Source: Callaeas wilsoni (lineage: Eukaryota > Chordata > Aves > Passeriformes > Callaeidae). From it: DNA of 64,000 nt. Below the pieces are notes generated by a model. That model saw only the letters and a list, made by a program, of their open reading frames with translations, had not been told where the DNA came from and did no database searches. Positions 1-11,488 of this stretch are shown here, in pieces. Every line of letters begins with the position of its first letter. Position 1 is the first letter of the stretch. A program made the position numbers and the translations under genes. Location: the NCBI GenBank assembly GCA_013398955.1, contig VWPU01000923.1, positions 83,722 through 147,721 on the forward strand. Reading direction: 5' to 3'.

Positions 1-1514
1 CAAAAGCAGAACTTGTACTAGAAGGGAACTAGATTATTGAAATAGAAACCTTCTTTCAGTCTTAATGGTAGAGTCACTGCTTTATTACATGGTATTCTTT
101 ACTGTAACCAATTGATTGGAGTCACTTTAAAAAATGTTGTGATTGCATGTCTTTAATTGCAGTCACGTATAAGGGAAACTTGTCTGCTTCTGCATTGTGA
201 TAATTTAATTACAGCCTGCTGGAAATAAAAGCCAAATGGCTGCAGCCATGGCAAAGTAACCTAGTGCCTGTAATTGGACTATATTTCACACAGATGTGTT
301 GCTGAATAAATTAAATAGAATTTGGCTCACAGTGTTCGACTCTTCAACTGACTTAGATTTAAAAGACACAAATGATAAACTTAGGGATCAAGATGTGAGC
401 CCTCCCTCCCTTACCCTTTATAATTCAGGAGACATTTTCATGCAGAAAGAGCATGTAGATTTAACTCAAGCGCTGGATGCATCCCAGGTGAGTTTAATTT
501 GTTCCATTCTTCCATCGTCTTGTAACCCTTTGCTCATCTCTCTCCATTTTGCCCTGCCTCCAAGTTCCTACCTTTAAATCAAAATATGCGTTTTACCTAT
601 AAACCCTTAGGGCTGATTTCTCTCCCCTTCACAGCTAGTTTCTTAAATACCTTACTCCAGCTGGCAAAGTTTGTTTTTAAATTCCACAGTCTTGTGCAGT
701 GAGACTGGCTGGTAAAGCCCACATGGGCTATCAGGCACATTGTGGGAACGTTCTGAGTCTGTTCCCAGGTTTCTGCCAGGTGAAGACAGCGTGGGCTCCA
801 TGGTGCTACGTGAGAGCAGGTCTGACCCCTCTCACCTACCTGCAGACTAGCTGCCATGTCCCCGGTAGCGGGGCTGTCCCTGTGTCACCTGTCATCCCGT
901 CTGGCCTCCAACACCTGCTTGGGACATAGGGACCTACCCTGTCTCACTCACAAAATCGGCTGGGACTGCCTGTAACCCACCCAGTTTGGCTGGAGTGGAT
1001 TGCTTCCAGCCCTCAGTGGGGGAGGCAGGCCAGCAGCACTCAGGCAGGGAGAGGCAGCACCAGCTCAGTGCCTTTCTGAAGGAATACCAATCCTCCGAGT
1101 CCCAGAGCACAGCACAGGAGAGGTGGGAGATGGGGAGAAGGACAAGGAAAGAGCAGGGTTTTGAACCGGCAGGAATTTCTCTGCAGAGAGTTTGGTGGAT
1201 GCGGGGAGCTGAGACCAAACCCTTGGCTCTCAAGGACAGCAAAGGCACCCATGCTCTCCAAACTCGGAGGTTGGTGGGACCTGTTGTCCCTTCTGCATGG
1301 ATGGACCTGGCTCTGAGAAGAGCAAGGACTGTGCAACTGGGACTCAAATGAGTCCTGTGGCTGGGAGAGATATTTAAGACCATGTGCTTGTGAGGGCAAT
1401 CAGCTGGAGGAGTGTTTTGCTGGAGAAAAGGATTGCATGACTGACAGACAACTACCCTGACCTATTACATGACTAATACACTTTTCTGCTGACACGACTT
1501 GTCCAGATGTCAGA
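1..1514. other. Unique sequence, no recognised gene
   Basis: The first 600 bases are AT-rich; about 690-1,400 is clearly more GC-rich. Frames of up to 149 codons exist on both strands there (986-1351 +, 934-1383 -), but they overlap in opposite directions and match nothing I recognise. A possible splice acceptor/donor pair brackets 294-487 and is listed separately. A TATA-like ATATTTAAGA lies near 1,370, but no LTR boundaries could be drawn around it. Confidence 0.5.
294..487 (+). other. Weak candidate internal exon
   Basis: A CAG at 291-293 could be a splice acceptor, though the upstream pyrimidine tract is poor. A textbook donor, CCCAG followed by GTGAGT, sits at the other end, with the GT at 488-489. 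Between them one frame stays open (294-295 plus codons from 296), giving about 64 residues of mixed composition. I recognise no domain, and a 64-codon open frame with a good donor can arise by chance. There is no second exon in sight to support it. Confidence 0.13.
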
Positions 1515-2372
1515 GGAAAGGCTTTGTTGAGAGATCTGGAGAGGCTGGATCGATGGGCTGAAGTCAGCTTTAGAAGGTTCAATGAGGCCAAGTGCCAGGT
1601 CCTGGACTTGGGTCACATCAACCCCACACAGCGCTTCAGGTTTGTGGAAGAGTGGCTGGAAAACTGCCTGGCAGAAAAGGATCTGGAGGGCTGGTCAAGA
1701 GCCAGCTAACCATGATCCAGAGTGTGTTGTTGGCCAAGAAGGCAAATGGCATTCTGGCCTCTATCAGCAATACTGTGGCCAGCAGGACCAGGGCAGTGAG
1801 TGTCCCTCTGTACTCAGCACTGCTGAGGCCACACCTCAAGTGCTGTGTTCAGTTCTGGGCCCCTCACTACAAGGAAGACATTGAGGTGCTGGAGCGTGTC
1901 TAGAGAAGGAACACGAATCTTACTCAGAGGGGTGTAGAGATTAAGTCCTGTGAAGAGCAACTGAGGGAGCTGGGGTTGTTTAGTCTGGAAAGAAGGAGCC
2001 TGACGGGGGACCTTACCTCTCTCTACAACTGCCTGAACGGACCTCTACAACTTGTGCTCTACCGCTGCCTGTAGCAAGGTGGGGGTCGGCCTCTTCTCCC
2101 AGGCAACCAGTGATAGCACAACAGGAAATGGCTTCAAGCTGTGCGAGGGGAGGTTCAGGTTGGACATTAGGAAGAATGTCTTCACTGAAGGGGTGATGAG
2201 ATGTTGGAATGGGCTGCCCAGGGAGGTGCAGGGGTCACCGTCCCTGGAGGTGTTCAAGAAACAACTGGACATGTCAGTGCTGTGGTTTAGTCGACATGGT
2301 GGTGTTCATTCAAAGGTTGCACTCTGTGATCTTGGAGATCTTTTCCAACCTTAACTATTCCATGATTATATG
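1515..2372 (+). mobile_element. CR1 LINE, 5'-truncated 3' fragment with broken ORF2
   Basis: This is a non-LTR retrotransposon fragment covering the C-terminal part of CR1 ORF2 (the reverse transcriptase protein) and the 3' tail. Frame one (from 1524) reads LERLDRWAE and then CQVLDLG. A second frame (from about 1716) carries [21 protein letters not shown] and [10 protein letters not shown]. It is stopped by TAG at 1901-1903, where the family reads VQRR. A third frame (2052-2354) has [10 protein letters not shown] and [16 protein letters not shown]. At least two frameshifts and the stop make it non-functional. The element ends near CCATGATTATATGA, a worn form of the CR1 terminal repeat. The endonuclease and the RT palm are absent, consistent with the usual 5' truncation. 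Confidence 0.95.
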
Positions 2373-2751
2373 AAGAAGCCTACATCAAACTATGTGCTCT
2401 TTTTGTTTGTGGTTAATAAAAATACTCACCCTGCTGTGTGATCTGGAGCATTTTACAGTCCCTGAATTACCAGGCAACACAGCAGGAGAAAGACCAGCAC
2501 TTCCTTGAATGTGATGGCCAGCTCTCAAGAAGGGGCTGGCACAAATCTCCTCTTCCTTTGGAGATGGAAGAAGGGCTTATTCTTGGGTGTCTTACCACAG
2601 GGGTTTCACTGCCTCTGCACAGAGAATTGAAGGGAGCATGGCCCACCTAGAGGTGCCGGTGTAACCATGGTGTGGACATTGAGGATTTTATGGGATGACT
2701 CAGTTTTCCACTGTGTAGTGCTTGCTGCAATGACCCTGCTGTGACCCTATT
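2373..2751. other. Spacer between two CR1 fragments, no gene
   Basis: About 380 bases of unique sequence separate two CR1 fragments in the same orientation. It contains a poly(A)-signal-like AATAAA near 2,416 and a 70-codon frame with no recognisable product. Nothing functional is supported. Confidence 0.5.
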
Positions 2752-3028
2752 ATGACAGGTAGTGATAGCACAAGGGAGAATGGCTTTTAACTGAAAGGAG
2801 GAGGGTTTAGATTAAATCTAAGGAAGAAATCCTTTACTGTGAGAGTGGCAAGACACTGGAACAGGTTGCCTAAGGAAGCTGTGGATGCCCCATCCCTAGA
2901 AGTCAAAGCCAGGTTAGATGGGGATCTGGTCTAGTGGAAAACCTCATGAGAGGAGGTTTGGAACTAGATGATGTCTAAAGATTTCTTCCAATCCAAATTA
3001 TTCTATAATTCTATGATTTTATGATTGC
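2752..3028 (+). mobile_element. CR1 LINE 3' fragment (older)
   Basis: The sequence follows the CR1 3' end: a GNxRFRLN-like segment near 2,805, an ARHWNRLP-like segment at about 2,850, then the untranslated tail. It closes with repeated TTCTATAATTCTATGATT at about 3,000-3,020, the avian CR1 terminal repeat. Many substitutions and no long open frame mark an old copy. Only the last 280 bases of the element are present. Confidence 0.93.
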
Positions 3029-6000
3029 AGAGATGTCCTATAGTGCCAGTATTTGCATGTTTTGCTTGATCTTCTCTTGAAAAGGTTTTGACTCTTGTGC
3101 TGATTGTTCTGCATTGACTTTCACCTTGTTTCAGAGCAGTGATCTTTACACTGGTTCCAGGCTTCTCTTTTTTTGGAAAGAAAGCACTTTCAAAAGCATA
3201 AGCATTCCCGATTTGATTTTGAATTAAATATTTGCAAACTTCTGTGAACAGGTAGGAAAGTTATTATCTTGAGAGGGAAATGTTTAGATGAGGCTGAAAA
3301 AAAAACTTGAATGTTTTCCAACATTGAACTTCATCTCAGATCTCATTTGAAGCCATTATTTACTTTCTCATGATGATAAGAGATGTGAACCTGGATATAT
3401 GAGCAATTATGTACTGCATAATGTAATGGTGAATCAGGCTCAAACTATTTAGTAAATATAACTTTTTAAATTATTGCATAACTCTCCTGTTTCTCTACCT
3501 GATGCTTTCAGTATTTGCCATCTTCACATGAACAACTTTCAGCTTATTTATCATAAACAGTCTATTCTCCTTAACTCTTCCTGGTATAAATATTGTAACA
3601 TCAGCCTTGAGTGTGAGCATTACTTTTGGACTTCTAAATGCCTGAGTAACAACTGCTATGAGCCACCATTTTCTACAGAAAGGGTTGAAATCACTGTTTA
3701 CCATGTGACTGGGTAGCAGATGGCACTAATTTCAGTACTCTGCATCATGGAAATTGTACATGCTACAAAGGGCATATGGGGAGTCATGGAGAGACCAAGG
3801 GTGTGAAGTCAGGAGTCCCAGTTTATCCCCGCACACCTGGATAAAGGACTTTCTGCATTTTATTTATGAGTTCTTGTTAATGTATAAGAGATGGAGGTTT
3901 TTTAAAATTATTTTTTAAATTCATTGTCTAAAACCCAATTTTCTGCTCTGGTACGGTATTTTGGAATAAGACTGGATATTGTTATGGCATTACAATTCAA
4001 ATGATTTTAAACTGACATCATTACTTGAATGCTTCATCTCAGGTTTAGTGTTTGTAGTTCAGGGAAAGATTTTGATAAATTGTGAGTAGCTGGAAAAGAA
4101 TTTCAGGAATAAATGGAGTATGGGGAGATGTTGTGGCATGCCTTGCAAGATTCTCTCTGATTAGTTTATTTGAGAGCATATTTAAACAGAAACAGGTGAT
4201 AGCCATGACCCCGTTCATAGGAAGAGACTCCTGGCATCAGCATAGCTTAGGATATGCCAGTCCAGGGTGGCAGTGAAGAACAATTCTTTGCAAGGGTGGG
4301 TAGCTACTGAAAAAATTGCCTGTAGTAACATGGTAGATTCTTCACCTTTGGAATTTTTGAACCAACGTTGAGTGTCTTTTGCATAAATATTGGTACAGTC
4401 ACAGAGAAACATGAGATGATGTCAGACAATTTTGCAGGACAGATTTATAGGTTTTAAAGGCTCTAGAAAACACAATCTAAAAGGTTGTATCCCCAAGACT
4501 TTATACACCCAAGGCCATAGGATTTTAGCTCTGAATTCCCATAACTTGTATTTAGCATGGGGTTTTTTTATTAATTGTTACTAGGAGGACAATCTTGATT
4601 TTAAGAGAGAGAAAGACAGAGAGAAAGAAAATACTCTTATTCCTCTGATGGTTTGCTCTAATGTCAAATCATGCCCACAGTTGAAATCATATTTAGACTT
4701 TAGTATGACTCTCTAGTTTGTACTTCCAGCCTTTCAAGTTCTTCATATGTGTCTCTGCTATAAGGAGAGAGAAGCCCATTTAGCGCAATGGCTGTTTTGT
4801 TTTTGTGGAAGTATTTAGATGTAATAATCCAATCCCCTTTCATACTTCTTCCTGATTGTTTTCTCTTAGGCATCCTGTGGCAGCATCTGGGCTTCTCTAC
4901 CTGTTCTTCTTCCTGCCACTGTCTTTGTGAGGTGGAACATTAGGTCCTCCAGCCTCCGTGCTGGGTTTCTGCGTCTCTGGCAGCGTGGCTGGAGCCATGT
5001 CTCTGCCTGCAGTGCCAGACTCAGACACCCCAGGCATCCCCAGTGTGTGTGCACCAGTCAGCTCTGCCCAAGCCACCTCAGGATTCTGCTGAGGGTGTCA
5101 AGGGTGGACTGTTCTGCACACGCCACCCTTCCAAGCCCTAACATTCTCCTGCAGCAATCAGTGAATCTTTTCTGCTTCTCTGTCTCTTCATCCACTGACC
5201 ACGTAGGTATTCCTTCTTACTGTGACTGGAGAACCAGGTGATGACACTGGGCACTTTCTGCCCCGCCACGAGGGAGAGATGAGAGGAGAGATCCTTGTAT
5301 CCCTGTTCGCTTGAAAAATCTAAAAATGGAGAAAATCTTCACCTCCACCTCTTACTGGTGGAGAGACAGGAATATAAAGAGATGTACTGGGCTAGGAAAC
5401 CACCACCCAGAGCAGGAAAATCAGAAAGAAAAATTGCAATTAATGGGGTCTAAGAACCGCAAAAAAACCCCATGCTGATGCTGCACCAGCAACAACAGAA
5501 CAAAGAATGTATTGTGCTGCCCACTTTTATCGTTCAGAGAAGTGAAGTTATGCAGCAAAGCAACTGCTGTCACACAAATTGAGCAAGGAAAGCCTCCATA
5601 GCATAGCCCTTATCAGAGTCTCCTGCTTTTCCGGTGTGACTGTGCTGTGCTATGTAGTCTCCATCTTGCTTCCAAAATATAAATACCTCAAGGTGATTCA
5701 GTTGTCAGAGTTTGCCTCCTTCTGTCAGAAAATAAATGGGATCCTCCTGCTGTCATTCCCAGCAAAACTTGGTTGCTTTTTTCTCCTTGGAAATAGGTTT
5801 TCTTAAATAATTTAGTTATTTCAATTTTTTGCTCAAATTTAGATGTTCCTTAGCATATACTTGTACACAAATTCCATATGATCCACTGTGTAATCTCCCT
5901 ATAAACAGTTTTGAACAATTTTCATGCTGTGGGAAGAATGACTTTGAAATTACTCTGCCATTATGTTTTGGGTCCCTTAAAACTGAGGACTTCAAAGATG

Positions 6001-7224
6001 TTATCTGTCAGATTGCCAGATTTCACATTGACTCATATGAGGTTTCCAAAAGTGTTATGGGCATCAGTGGGGGTTAGATACTAATTGCCCTTGATTCTCG
6101 CAATAAATATCATCTGATTTTTTTGGTCACATGCTTCCCTCTGCTATGTTGCTCCCCTGTTTTTCCAAGAGAGAGGTTTTATACTTGCAGTTGAGAGATT
6201 TTAAGGACCTACCATTGAAATGCATTCACCAGTTGTCATCAAGGTGATTTAAAACATGCACAAAACTTATGCATATATTTTCATTCACACTCACGGTTTT
6301 TCCTTTGGCAAAAGCTTTCCTTTTCCTTTGATTCTGCATAAAATTCCCAGAGTGCAGATGTCCTGTGAGCATTGGCAGCTTAGCAATTTTCCCCACTGAA
6401 GCACCTACACCATGTGTTCTTCCGGCTATTCATTCCCCTTCCTGCACCAAACACTTCCTTCCTGCACTCAGTGGGAAACTCAGACTGCTAAAATGTGATG
6501 GATGCCAACACCTCTATTTCTTTGTCTTGGTGTGACATCTTTGCCCACATGGGAGTATCACTGTGACTGCAGGACCTAACAGGGTAGGTGGGTGATGCTG
6601 GATGGATCCACACCCTTCCCGTGCATGGCAGCTCTGCAAGTCAGGTGTGTATATTCCAAAGACGTAAGTTGGTTCCCAATTTATTTTCCCACATTTGTAA
6701 ATGTTTCTTGGAGTTAAATAACAAAATAATTGAAGAATGCAAAAAATACCCATAGGGCCTTGTATAACAAGACAGGAAATGTTAGTCTTTGGTGTGTTTT
6801 CTTTGCAGCACTTTTTCTTTCTTTAAGGTCTCATGCTGTGTGAAGTTTAGCTCAGGCAAAAAGTAAGTTTTCCATGGACTGCCTTTGCCCTTATGTCCTT
6901 TCACTGGAAGACAAGAATAAAAGTCTTGCATATAATATCCTTGTCCATCACAGTTACCAAACACTGAGCATGTTCAGTGGAAGAGCAGATGAAGGTGCAG
7001 ATCTAGGCATGATGGTCACCTCTTGTGAAACATTTCTTAGTCTTAAGCAGTGCCCGAGCCAGTCTGCCGGTGTCTGCATATTCCTGGTGTCCATGTATTC
7101 TTCACCTTGCATGCTCAGCTGGCCCACAGGTCTGATGGTGTTTCAAAATGCCTGTGTCTTCCCTTATTCCTTCTATCACTGCCTTTTTGTGGCCAAAAAC
7201 CAAAAATGTCGTCCAGTCAAATTT
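3029..7224. other. Unique AT-rich sequence, no recognised gene
   Basis: No repeat family or coding domain is recognised in these 4.2 kb. Locally there is a purine-rich GA stretch (about 4,603-4,632) and a more GC-rich patch at 4,860-5,270 preceded by a pyrimidine-rich TTTTCTCTTAG. That patch resembles a splice acceptor, but the frames after it carry nothing recognisable. A polymeric AT region lies around 3,900. Confidence 0.5.
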
Positions 7225-7490
7225 TGTCGGAAGCATTTGGAGATCACGGTAAGAGAAATCTTTTCTCCATCAAGACAGCTGAGAGGTAGAACAGGCCACC
7301 CAGAGAGGTAGAACAGGCCACCCAGAGAGGCTGTGCAGGTGCCATCCCTGGAGATTTACAAGTCCCAGCTGGACACAGTCCTAAGAAACTTGGTCTGAAA
7401 TTAGTGCCAACCCTATTTGGAGCAGGCAATTGCACTGGAGGCTTCCTGATGCCCCTGCCAACCTGCTTGATTCCTGGATCTTTTGATCCT
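7225..7490 (+). mobile_element. CR1 LINE 3' fragment with internal 22-bp duplication
   Basis: The diagnostic CR1 phrase for AGGCCACCCAGAGAGGCTGT, then CCATCCCTGGAGATTTACAA and the CAGCTGGACACAGTCCTAAG segment, identifies the 3' untranslated part of a CR1 subfamily distinct from the copies at 1,515 and 40,735. The tail is degenerate (GATCTTTTGATCCTCTGA). A perfect 22-bp tandem duplication lies inside it (7,281-7,324). The 5' boundary is uncertain by some tens of bases. Confidence 0.85.
7281..7324 (+). repeat. Perfect 22-bp tandem duplication inside CR1
   Basis: Two identical 22-bp units, each starting GAGAGGTAGAACAGGCCACC, follow one another directly, and a third partial GAGAGG begins at 7,325. 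The identity of the units against the decay of the surrounding CR1 suggests the duplication is much younger than the insertion. Confidence 0.95.
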
Positions 7491-8534
7491 CTGAGATCTG
7501 CAAGCTGTAAAAGTCAAGGGTAAGATTAAGCCGTCATTTCAGGAGTGAGAAGTATCTAAGTGTACTACTGCTTGACAGACCTTGGTATATAACAGAGCTA
7601 CCCTGTGTTGCATCCAATTCTTTCCACAGCTAGAGAGTTCTGTTTACCAGCCAGGCTTGTCTGTTCACTCACTGTTTCTCATGAAGCTGCAAAACCAAAA
7701 TTTTTTACCTGAAATAACTTAATTTTTCTATTTTATTAGTCCTCAGTATTATGCAGTCCTTTACATTAATTTTTCGTATCTAGGATTTGGATGTGTATGG
7801 CTATGTGTGCTTGGTTACCCTGAGAATTCACATGCAGAAATGTATGCATGTGTTTAGGTAGAAATTTGTATCTTGAAATTACTCATTTGGCTTGACTTGT
7901 GGTCTGAAAAATATTTCTATTGTTTAATCTAATTTCTGATAAGCAAATTGTCACGCTTGTTTTTAACACAAACCCTTTTTTTTCAGGCCTGCACTGTGGT
8001 ATTTCGCTGTGGGACAGGGCAAAGGGCATGCACATGCCCATATGGGGGGCTTTGGGATCTGTTCACAGATTAGTTTGTATCAGTTTTCAGTATCAAAATG
8101 CTTGAGTGTATTTAATTTGAGTTTGATTTCACAGCCCGGATTCTGATTCCCTACAGATTCCTCTTCAAAATGAAAAAGGATTTGGCTCTCTGGTTGCACA
8201 CCCCCAGTTACTGAGAGCTTCCACTTTCTTGATCAGTCAGTTTTAAATGCTTTGGTCATGTGTGCCCTAGCCTTGGGAATAACAACTCCAAATTCCATTT
8301 TTGTTCATCAACCAGAAGGCTGGGTGACTAAATAAATATTTACTCAAATACTGTCTCTCATTCATTTTAACTGAGAATACAATCTGAAAACCTCCGGACG
8401 GAAATGAGCTGAGACTCCTTCCACCGGTGTCCTTATTTCCCTGTACGAGAGGATTTTGGCCAGTGGGACTGCACTGCATCCTCTCTGGGCTGCTGGTGCT
8501 GATGGACAGTAGATGTCACTCTTGCCTAACACAT
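7491..8534. other. Unique sequence, no recognised gene
   Basis: About 1 kb of AT-rich unique DNA. A TTTTTTTTCAG acceptor-like tract ends near 7,986, but the frame behind it is only about 40 codons and carries no recognisable motif. Confidence 0.5.
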
Positions 8535-8720
8535 GGAATCATGGAACAGTTTGGATTGGAAGGACCCTTTAAAGGTCATCTAGTCCAACCCCCTGCAGTG
8601 AGCAGGGACATCTCCAACTAGGTCGGGTTAGTTAAAGCCCCATTCAAACTGTCCGGGAGTGTTTCCAGGCATGGGACATCCACAGCTTCCCAGGGCAACC
8701 TCTTGGTTTCTCTACTGAAA
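8535..8720 (-). mobile_element. CR1 LINE 3' end, minus strand
   Basis: Reading on the plus strand, GGAATCATGGAACAGTTTGG is the reverse complement of a CR1 terminus. It is followed by the family's AAAGGTCATCTAGTCCAACC and a degraded GTTTCCAGGCATGGGACATC. About 185 bases of the 3' untranslated end remain. The copy is truncated before any ORF2 codons. Confidence 0.93.
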
Positions 8721-8845
8721 CGTTGTATCCTTATTTAAGTGTGTCTGGGTGTGAGGGAGGAGTGACTGCTGATCATAATTGCTACTGGGTGAAAACTTTA
8801 TCTTGAGATAAGAAAATGTCTACATAGAAAATTATAACTTTTACA

Positions 8846-9235
8846 GAATCATAGAATGGGGTTGGACTGGAAAGGACTCTCAGAGATGAGCTAGTTCCAC
8901 CCCTGCCCCTGCTGTGGGCAGGAACGCTTTTCACCAGACCAGGTTGCTCAGAGCACCGTCCAGCCTGGCCTTGAATACTTGAGCGATGGGACATCCCCAG
9001 TTTTTCTGGGCAGCCTGTTCCAGTGCCTCACCACCCTCACAGTAAAGAATTCCTTCCTGATAGCTAATCTAGACTACTGTCCTTCAGTTTAAAGCCATTG
9101 CCCTTTGTCTTATCACTGCATGCCCTTGTAAAAAGCCCCTCTCCAGCCTTCTTATAAGCCCCCTTTAAGTATTCAAAGGCTGCAATAAAGTATGGTCAGA
9201 GCCTTCTCCTTCCTAGACAAGCTATTTTACCTACA
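8846..9235 (-). mobile_element. CR1 LINE 3' fragment, minus strand, second subfamily
   Basis: It opens with AGAATCATAGAATGGGGTTG, the reverse complement of a CR1 end. It continues through the complement of the family's GLFAAC-type tail (GGGCAGCCTGTTCCAGTGCC) into the region complementary to the end of ORF2 (AAGAATTCCTTCCTGATA near 9,045). It differs in sequence from the copy 126 bp away, so the two are separate insertions and not a split element. Decay is moderate and no open frame survives. Confidence 0.94.
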
Positions 9236-9316
9236 CTTTGTTCTTAGTCCCTAAATAAAGGTATATGGAATCCCTAATAAAGTGTATATTTCTGGTGGGT
9301 TTTTTTGGTACTGTTT

Positions 9317-9332
9317 TTTGTTTGTTTGTTTG
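9317..9332 (+). repeat. (TTTG)4 simple repeat
   Basis: Four perfect TTTG units, with a related GTTTGTTTTAG continuing near 9,341. Probably a minor microsatellite. Confidence 0.85.
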
Positions 9333-10820
9333 CTTCATTGGTTTGTTTTAGCTTAGTCTTTGAAATGTCTATTGGGAGCCTGCTAAATTATGCAGAACTA
9401 TGCAATCTGGTCAAAACACCATTTTGATGCATTAATCCGCAGAAACTTTGTAATGAATGTGGGTACTGAGGGGCTAAAGGAGAATTTCTTGGCCGTCCAT
9501 CTTATGTGTGAAGAACAAACTCTGTGACAGTGTCTGACAGAGGAAGGCTGCCAGCCCGGGCCATGCAGGCAAAGCCTACTTTCCTTTCTGCTCAGCAGCT
9601 GTCTGGCAGCTGTGCAACCACTTCGTCACACTTGTCCTCCAAGTACCGAGGGCTGGAGCTTTCAAAGGACTGCAGACAAGTTCCTACAATCAAGTGTGTC
9701 AGTATGTCACCCTTATGTTTTAATGGCATACTCAGAGTTCCTTTGAGACCAGTCCATTGGGAAGTCAGACCAGTGCCCAGGCACAGGAAAAATGCCTGCA
9801 AAATTGCAACCTGTGGGAGTACCTGTACTGTTTGCCTTTTTTTCTCAGTAAGTTAAGAATCAGGTTGCCTGAAAAGAAATATTAGTTGCTCTCACAGGGA
9901 TGACAACTCTTACTGTACGTCACAGTAAACTTCATTTTTTAACAAGGTGGGGAAATCACAGTAATTTCTGACTTCCTCGAGAGATCTGGCTGGTGGTCTC
10001 CTATCAAAATCAGTTGCTCTCTCAAATAGTGGCCTTTTAAAGGGTTTTTCATATAAGATAATTTTCCTGACAGAAAAAAAATCCATTGTTTTGATATAAT
10101 AATTACATAAATGCTTCCATTTGTGTCTGGATCTCTAGAGCTTCACTGCACAGGACCAGAAGGTGTTTACAAAGAGAGACACCAATTTTCTTTATCGTTA
10201 ATGTCTTCTGTGGCTATGCAATTTCAAGAGCAAGGCAGAATGGAAGAATTGCACAACTGGGACATCATTTCAGAGAGATGCTGAAGGCGAGATATTTCAC
10301 AAATACATATCTGCCACAGATTCTGTTTCTTCTGAGTCCCACTCTATACCCACTCCAACAGAGATACCAGTCAAGCATTTAATGCTTTTTTATAGAAGAA
10401 TCTTAGAAAATGTCAGATTTATCAAATTAGCAGTGTTATTAATAACCCTGACAGGGTTGTATGTCAGCCTGGCAGTTCTTGAATCTCTCCAGAGGAAGTC
10501 AATGTACACCTTCTTTCAGTGAGTTACATCCACCTAATAGATTATGCAAAATTATGGTAGTGTGTCAGCAGAAAAAAAAAAGTAAAATAGTTGGGTTGTG
10601 TATAAGTCTAATTAAACCAAAAGGTTTAGGCAACACGAAGGAAAACTTCATGGATTAAACCATACACATTAATTGGGAATAGTAGTTAGCTGAAAAGGAT
10701 CATTTGGAAATAGAGTGAGACACAGTGAACAACAACCTGCAGTGGCTCTGGATTAACTGGGGCTTATTTAAGAAACAAGAGATTTACTCTGCTTTCTGAG
10801 CCACCCGCTCCCTGGCTGAC

Positions 10821-10837
10821 CCCAGCACCGTGGTCAC
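10821..10837 (+). promoter_or_regulatory. Weak RE1/NRSF-like match
   Basis: CCCAGCACCGTGGTCACA agrees with about 13 of 16 informative positions of the REST site consensus and keeps the AGCACC core. The right half deviates at the GACAG positions. This is a motif match only. Confidence 0.15.
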
Positions 10838-11474
10838 AAAGTGTCACCATCCATCTCAGCAGGGACGAGGTGCTGACTGAGGACGATCCAGCAGAAAGCC
10901 AGGCTGGTTCGTGCTGTGCTGCTGCTCTGCATTAACCGTCTCAGGCATTATGGGCTGCAGGCTATTTGGTCTCCTCTGTCTTCCTCACTTCTGGGTTATG
11001 CCTTCAGGCCAGATACACGCTGATGTTTTTCCAGACTCGCTTCTTCTTTCTGAGACTGCTACTTCACTTTGGGAACTCCACTCATCTGCACCAGCTCTTC
11101 TTTACATCACCTGGAGCCTAATTTTCCTGGTCTGAATAATCCATGTGCAAAAGCACGACGTGTGATCAGCTTCCTAACTGTAGGGCTCATCTCACATTTA
11201 CTAGTTAATTAGAGGATGTGCCATGTTTGTTCAGTTCAGGTGGGATGAAAATTTACAACCGCACATACCAGATGCAGCTGGCAATCCACAGGTTTTGACT
11301 TGAGAATTTCAGAAATTTACCCCCCTGCCGACATATCTACACTCAGTTTTCTGCTGCCTGTTTGAATTCACAATTATTTTTCACCTTGTTCTTTTTCTGT
11401 TGAGCACAGAAACGCAGGATAACTATTTTTTGATCCAAGGTTTCACAATAGGATTGCTATATTCTGAAGCCTTG

Positions 11475-11488
11475 CCACTAGGTGGTAA
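11475..11488 (+). promoter_or_regulatory. Candidate CTCF-type motif
   Basis: CCACTAGGTGGTAA matches the CTCF core consensus CCASYAGRKGGCRS closely, with T for the C at position 12 and a non-matching last base. CTCF sites of this kind mark insulators and loop anchors. Without flanking-motif scoring or binding data this is a suggestion. Confidence 0.3.

Noticed and set aside
794..809. RE1-like core (AGCACCATGGAGCC on the minus strand)
   Set aside because: Agrees at about 13 of 16 positions but fails in the right half. Expected by chance at this length of search.
934..1383. 149-codon minus-strand ORF facing a 121-codon plus-strand ORF
   Set aside because: Mutually overlapping frames in a GC-richer patch. 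Neither shows a recognisable domain.
4860..5270. Pyrimidine tract plus AG followed by a GC-rich open segment, exon-like
   Set aside because: Frames on both strands are open, no recognisable protein, and no clear donor at the far end.
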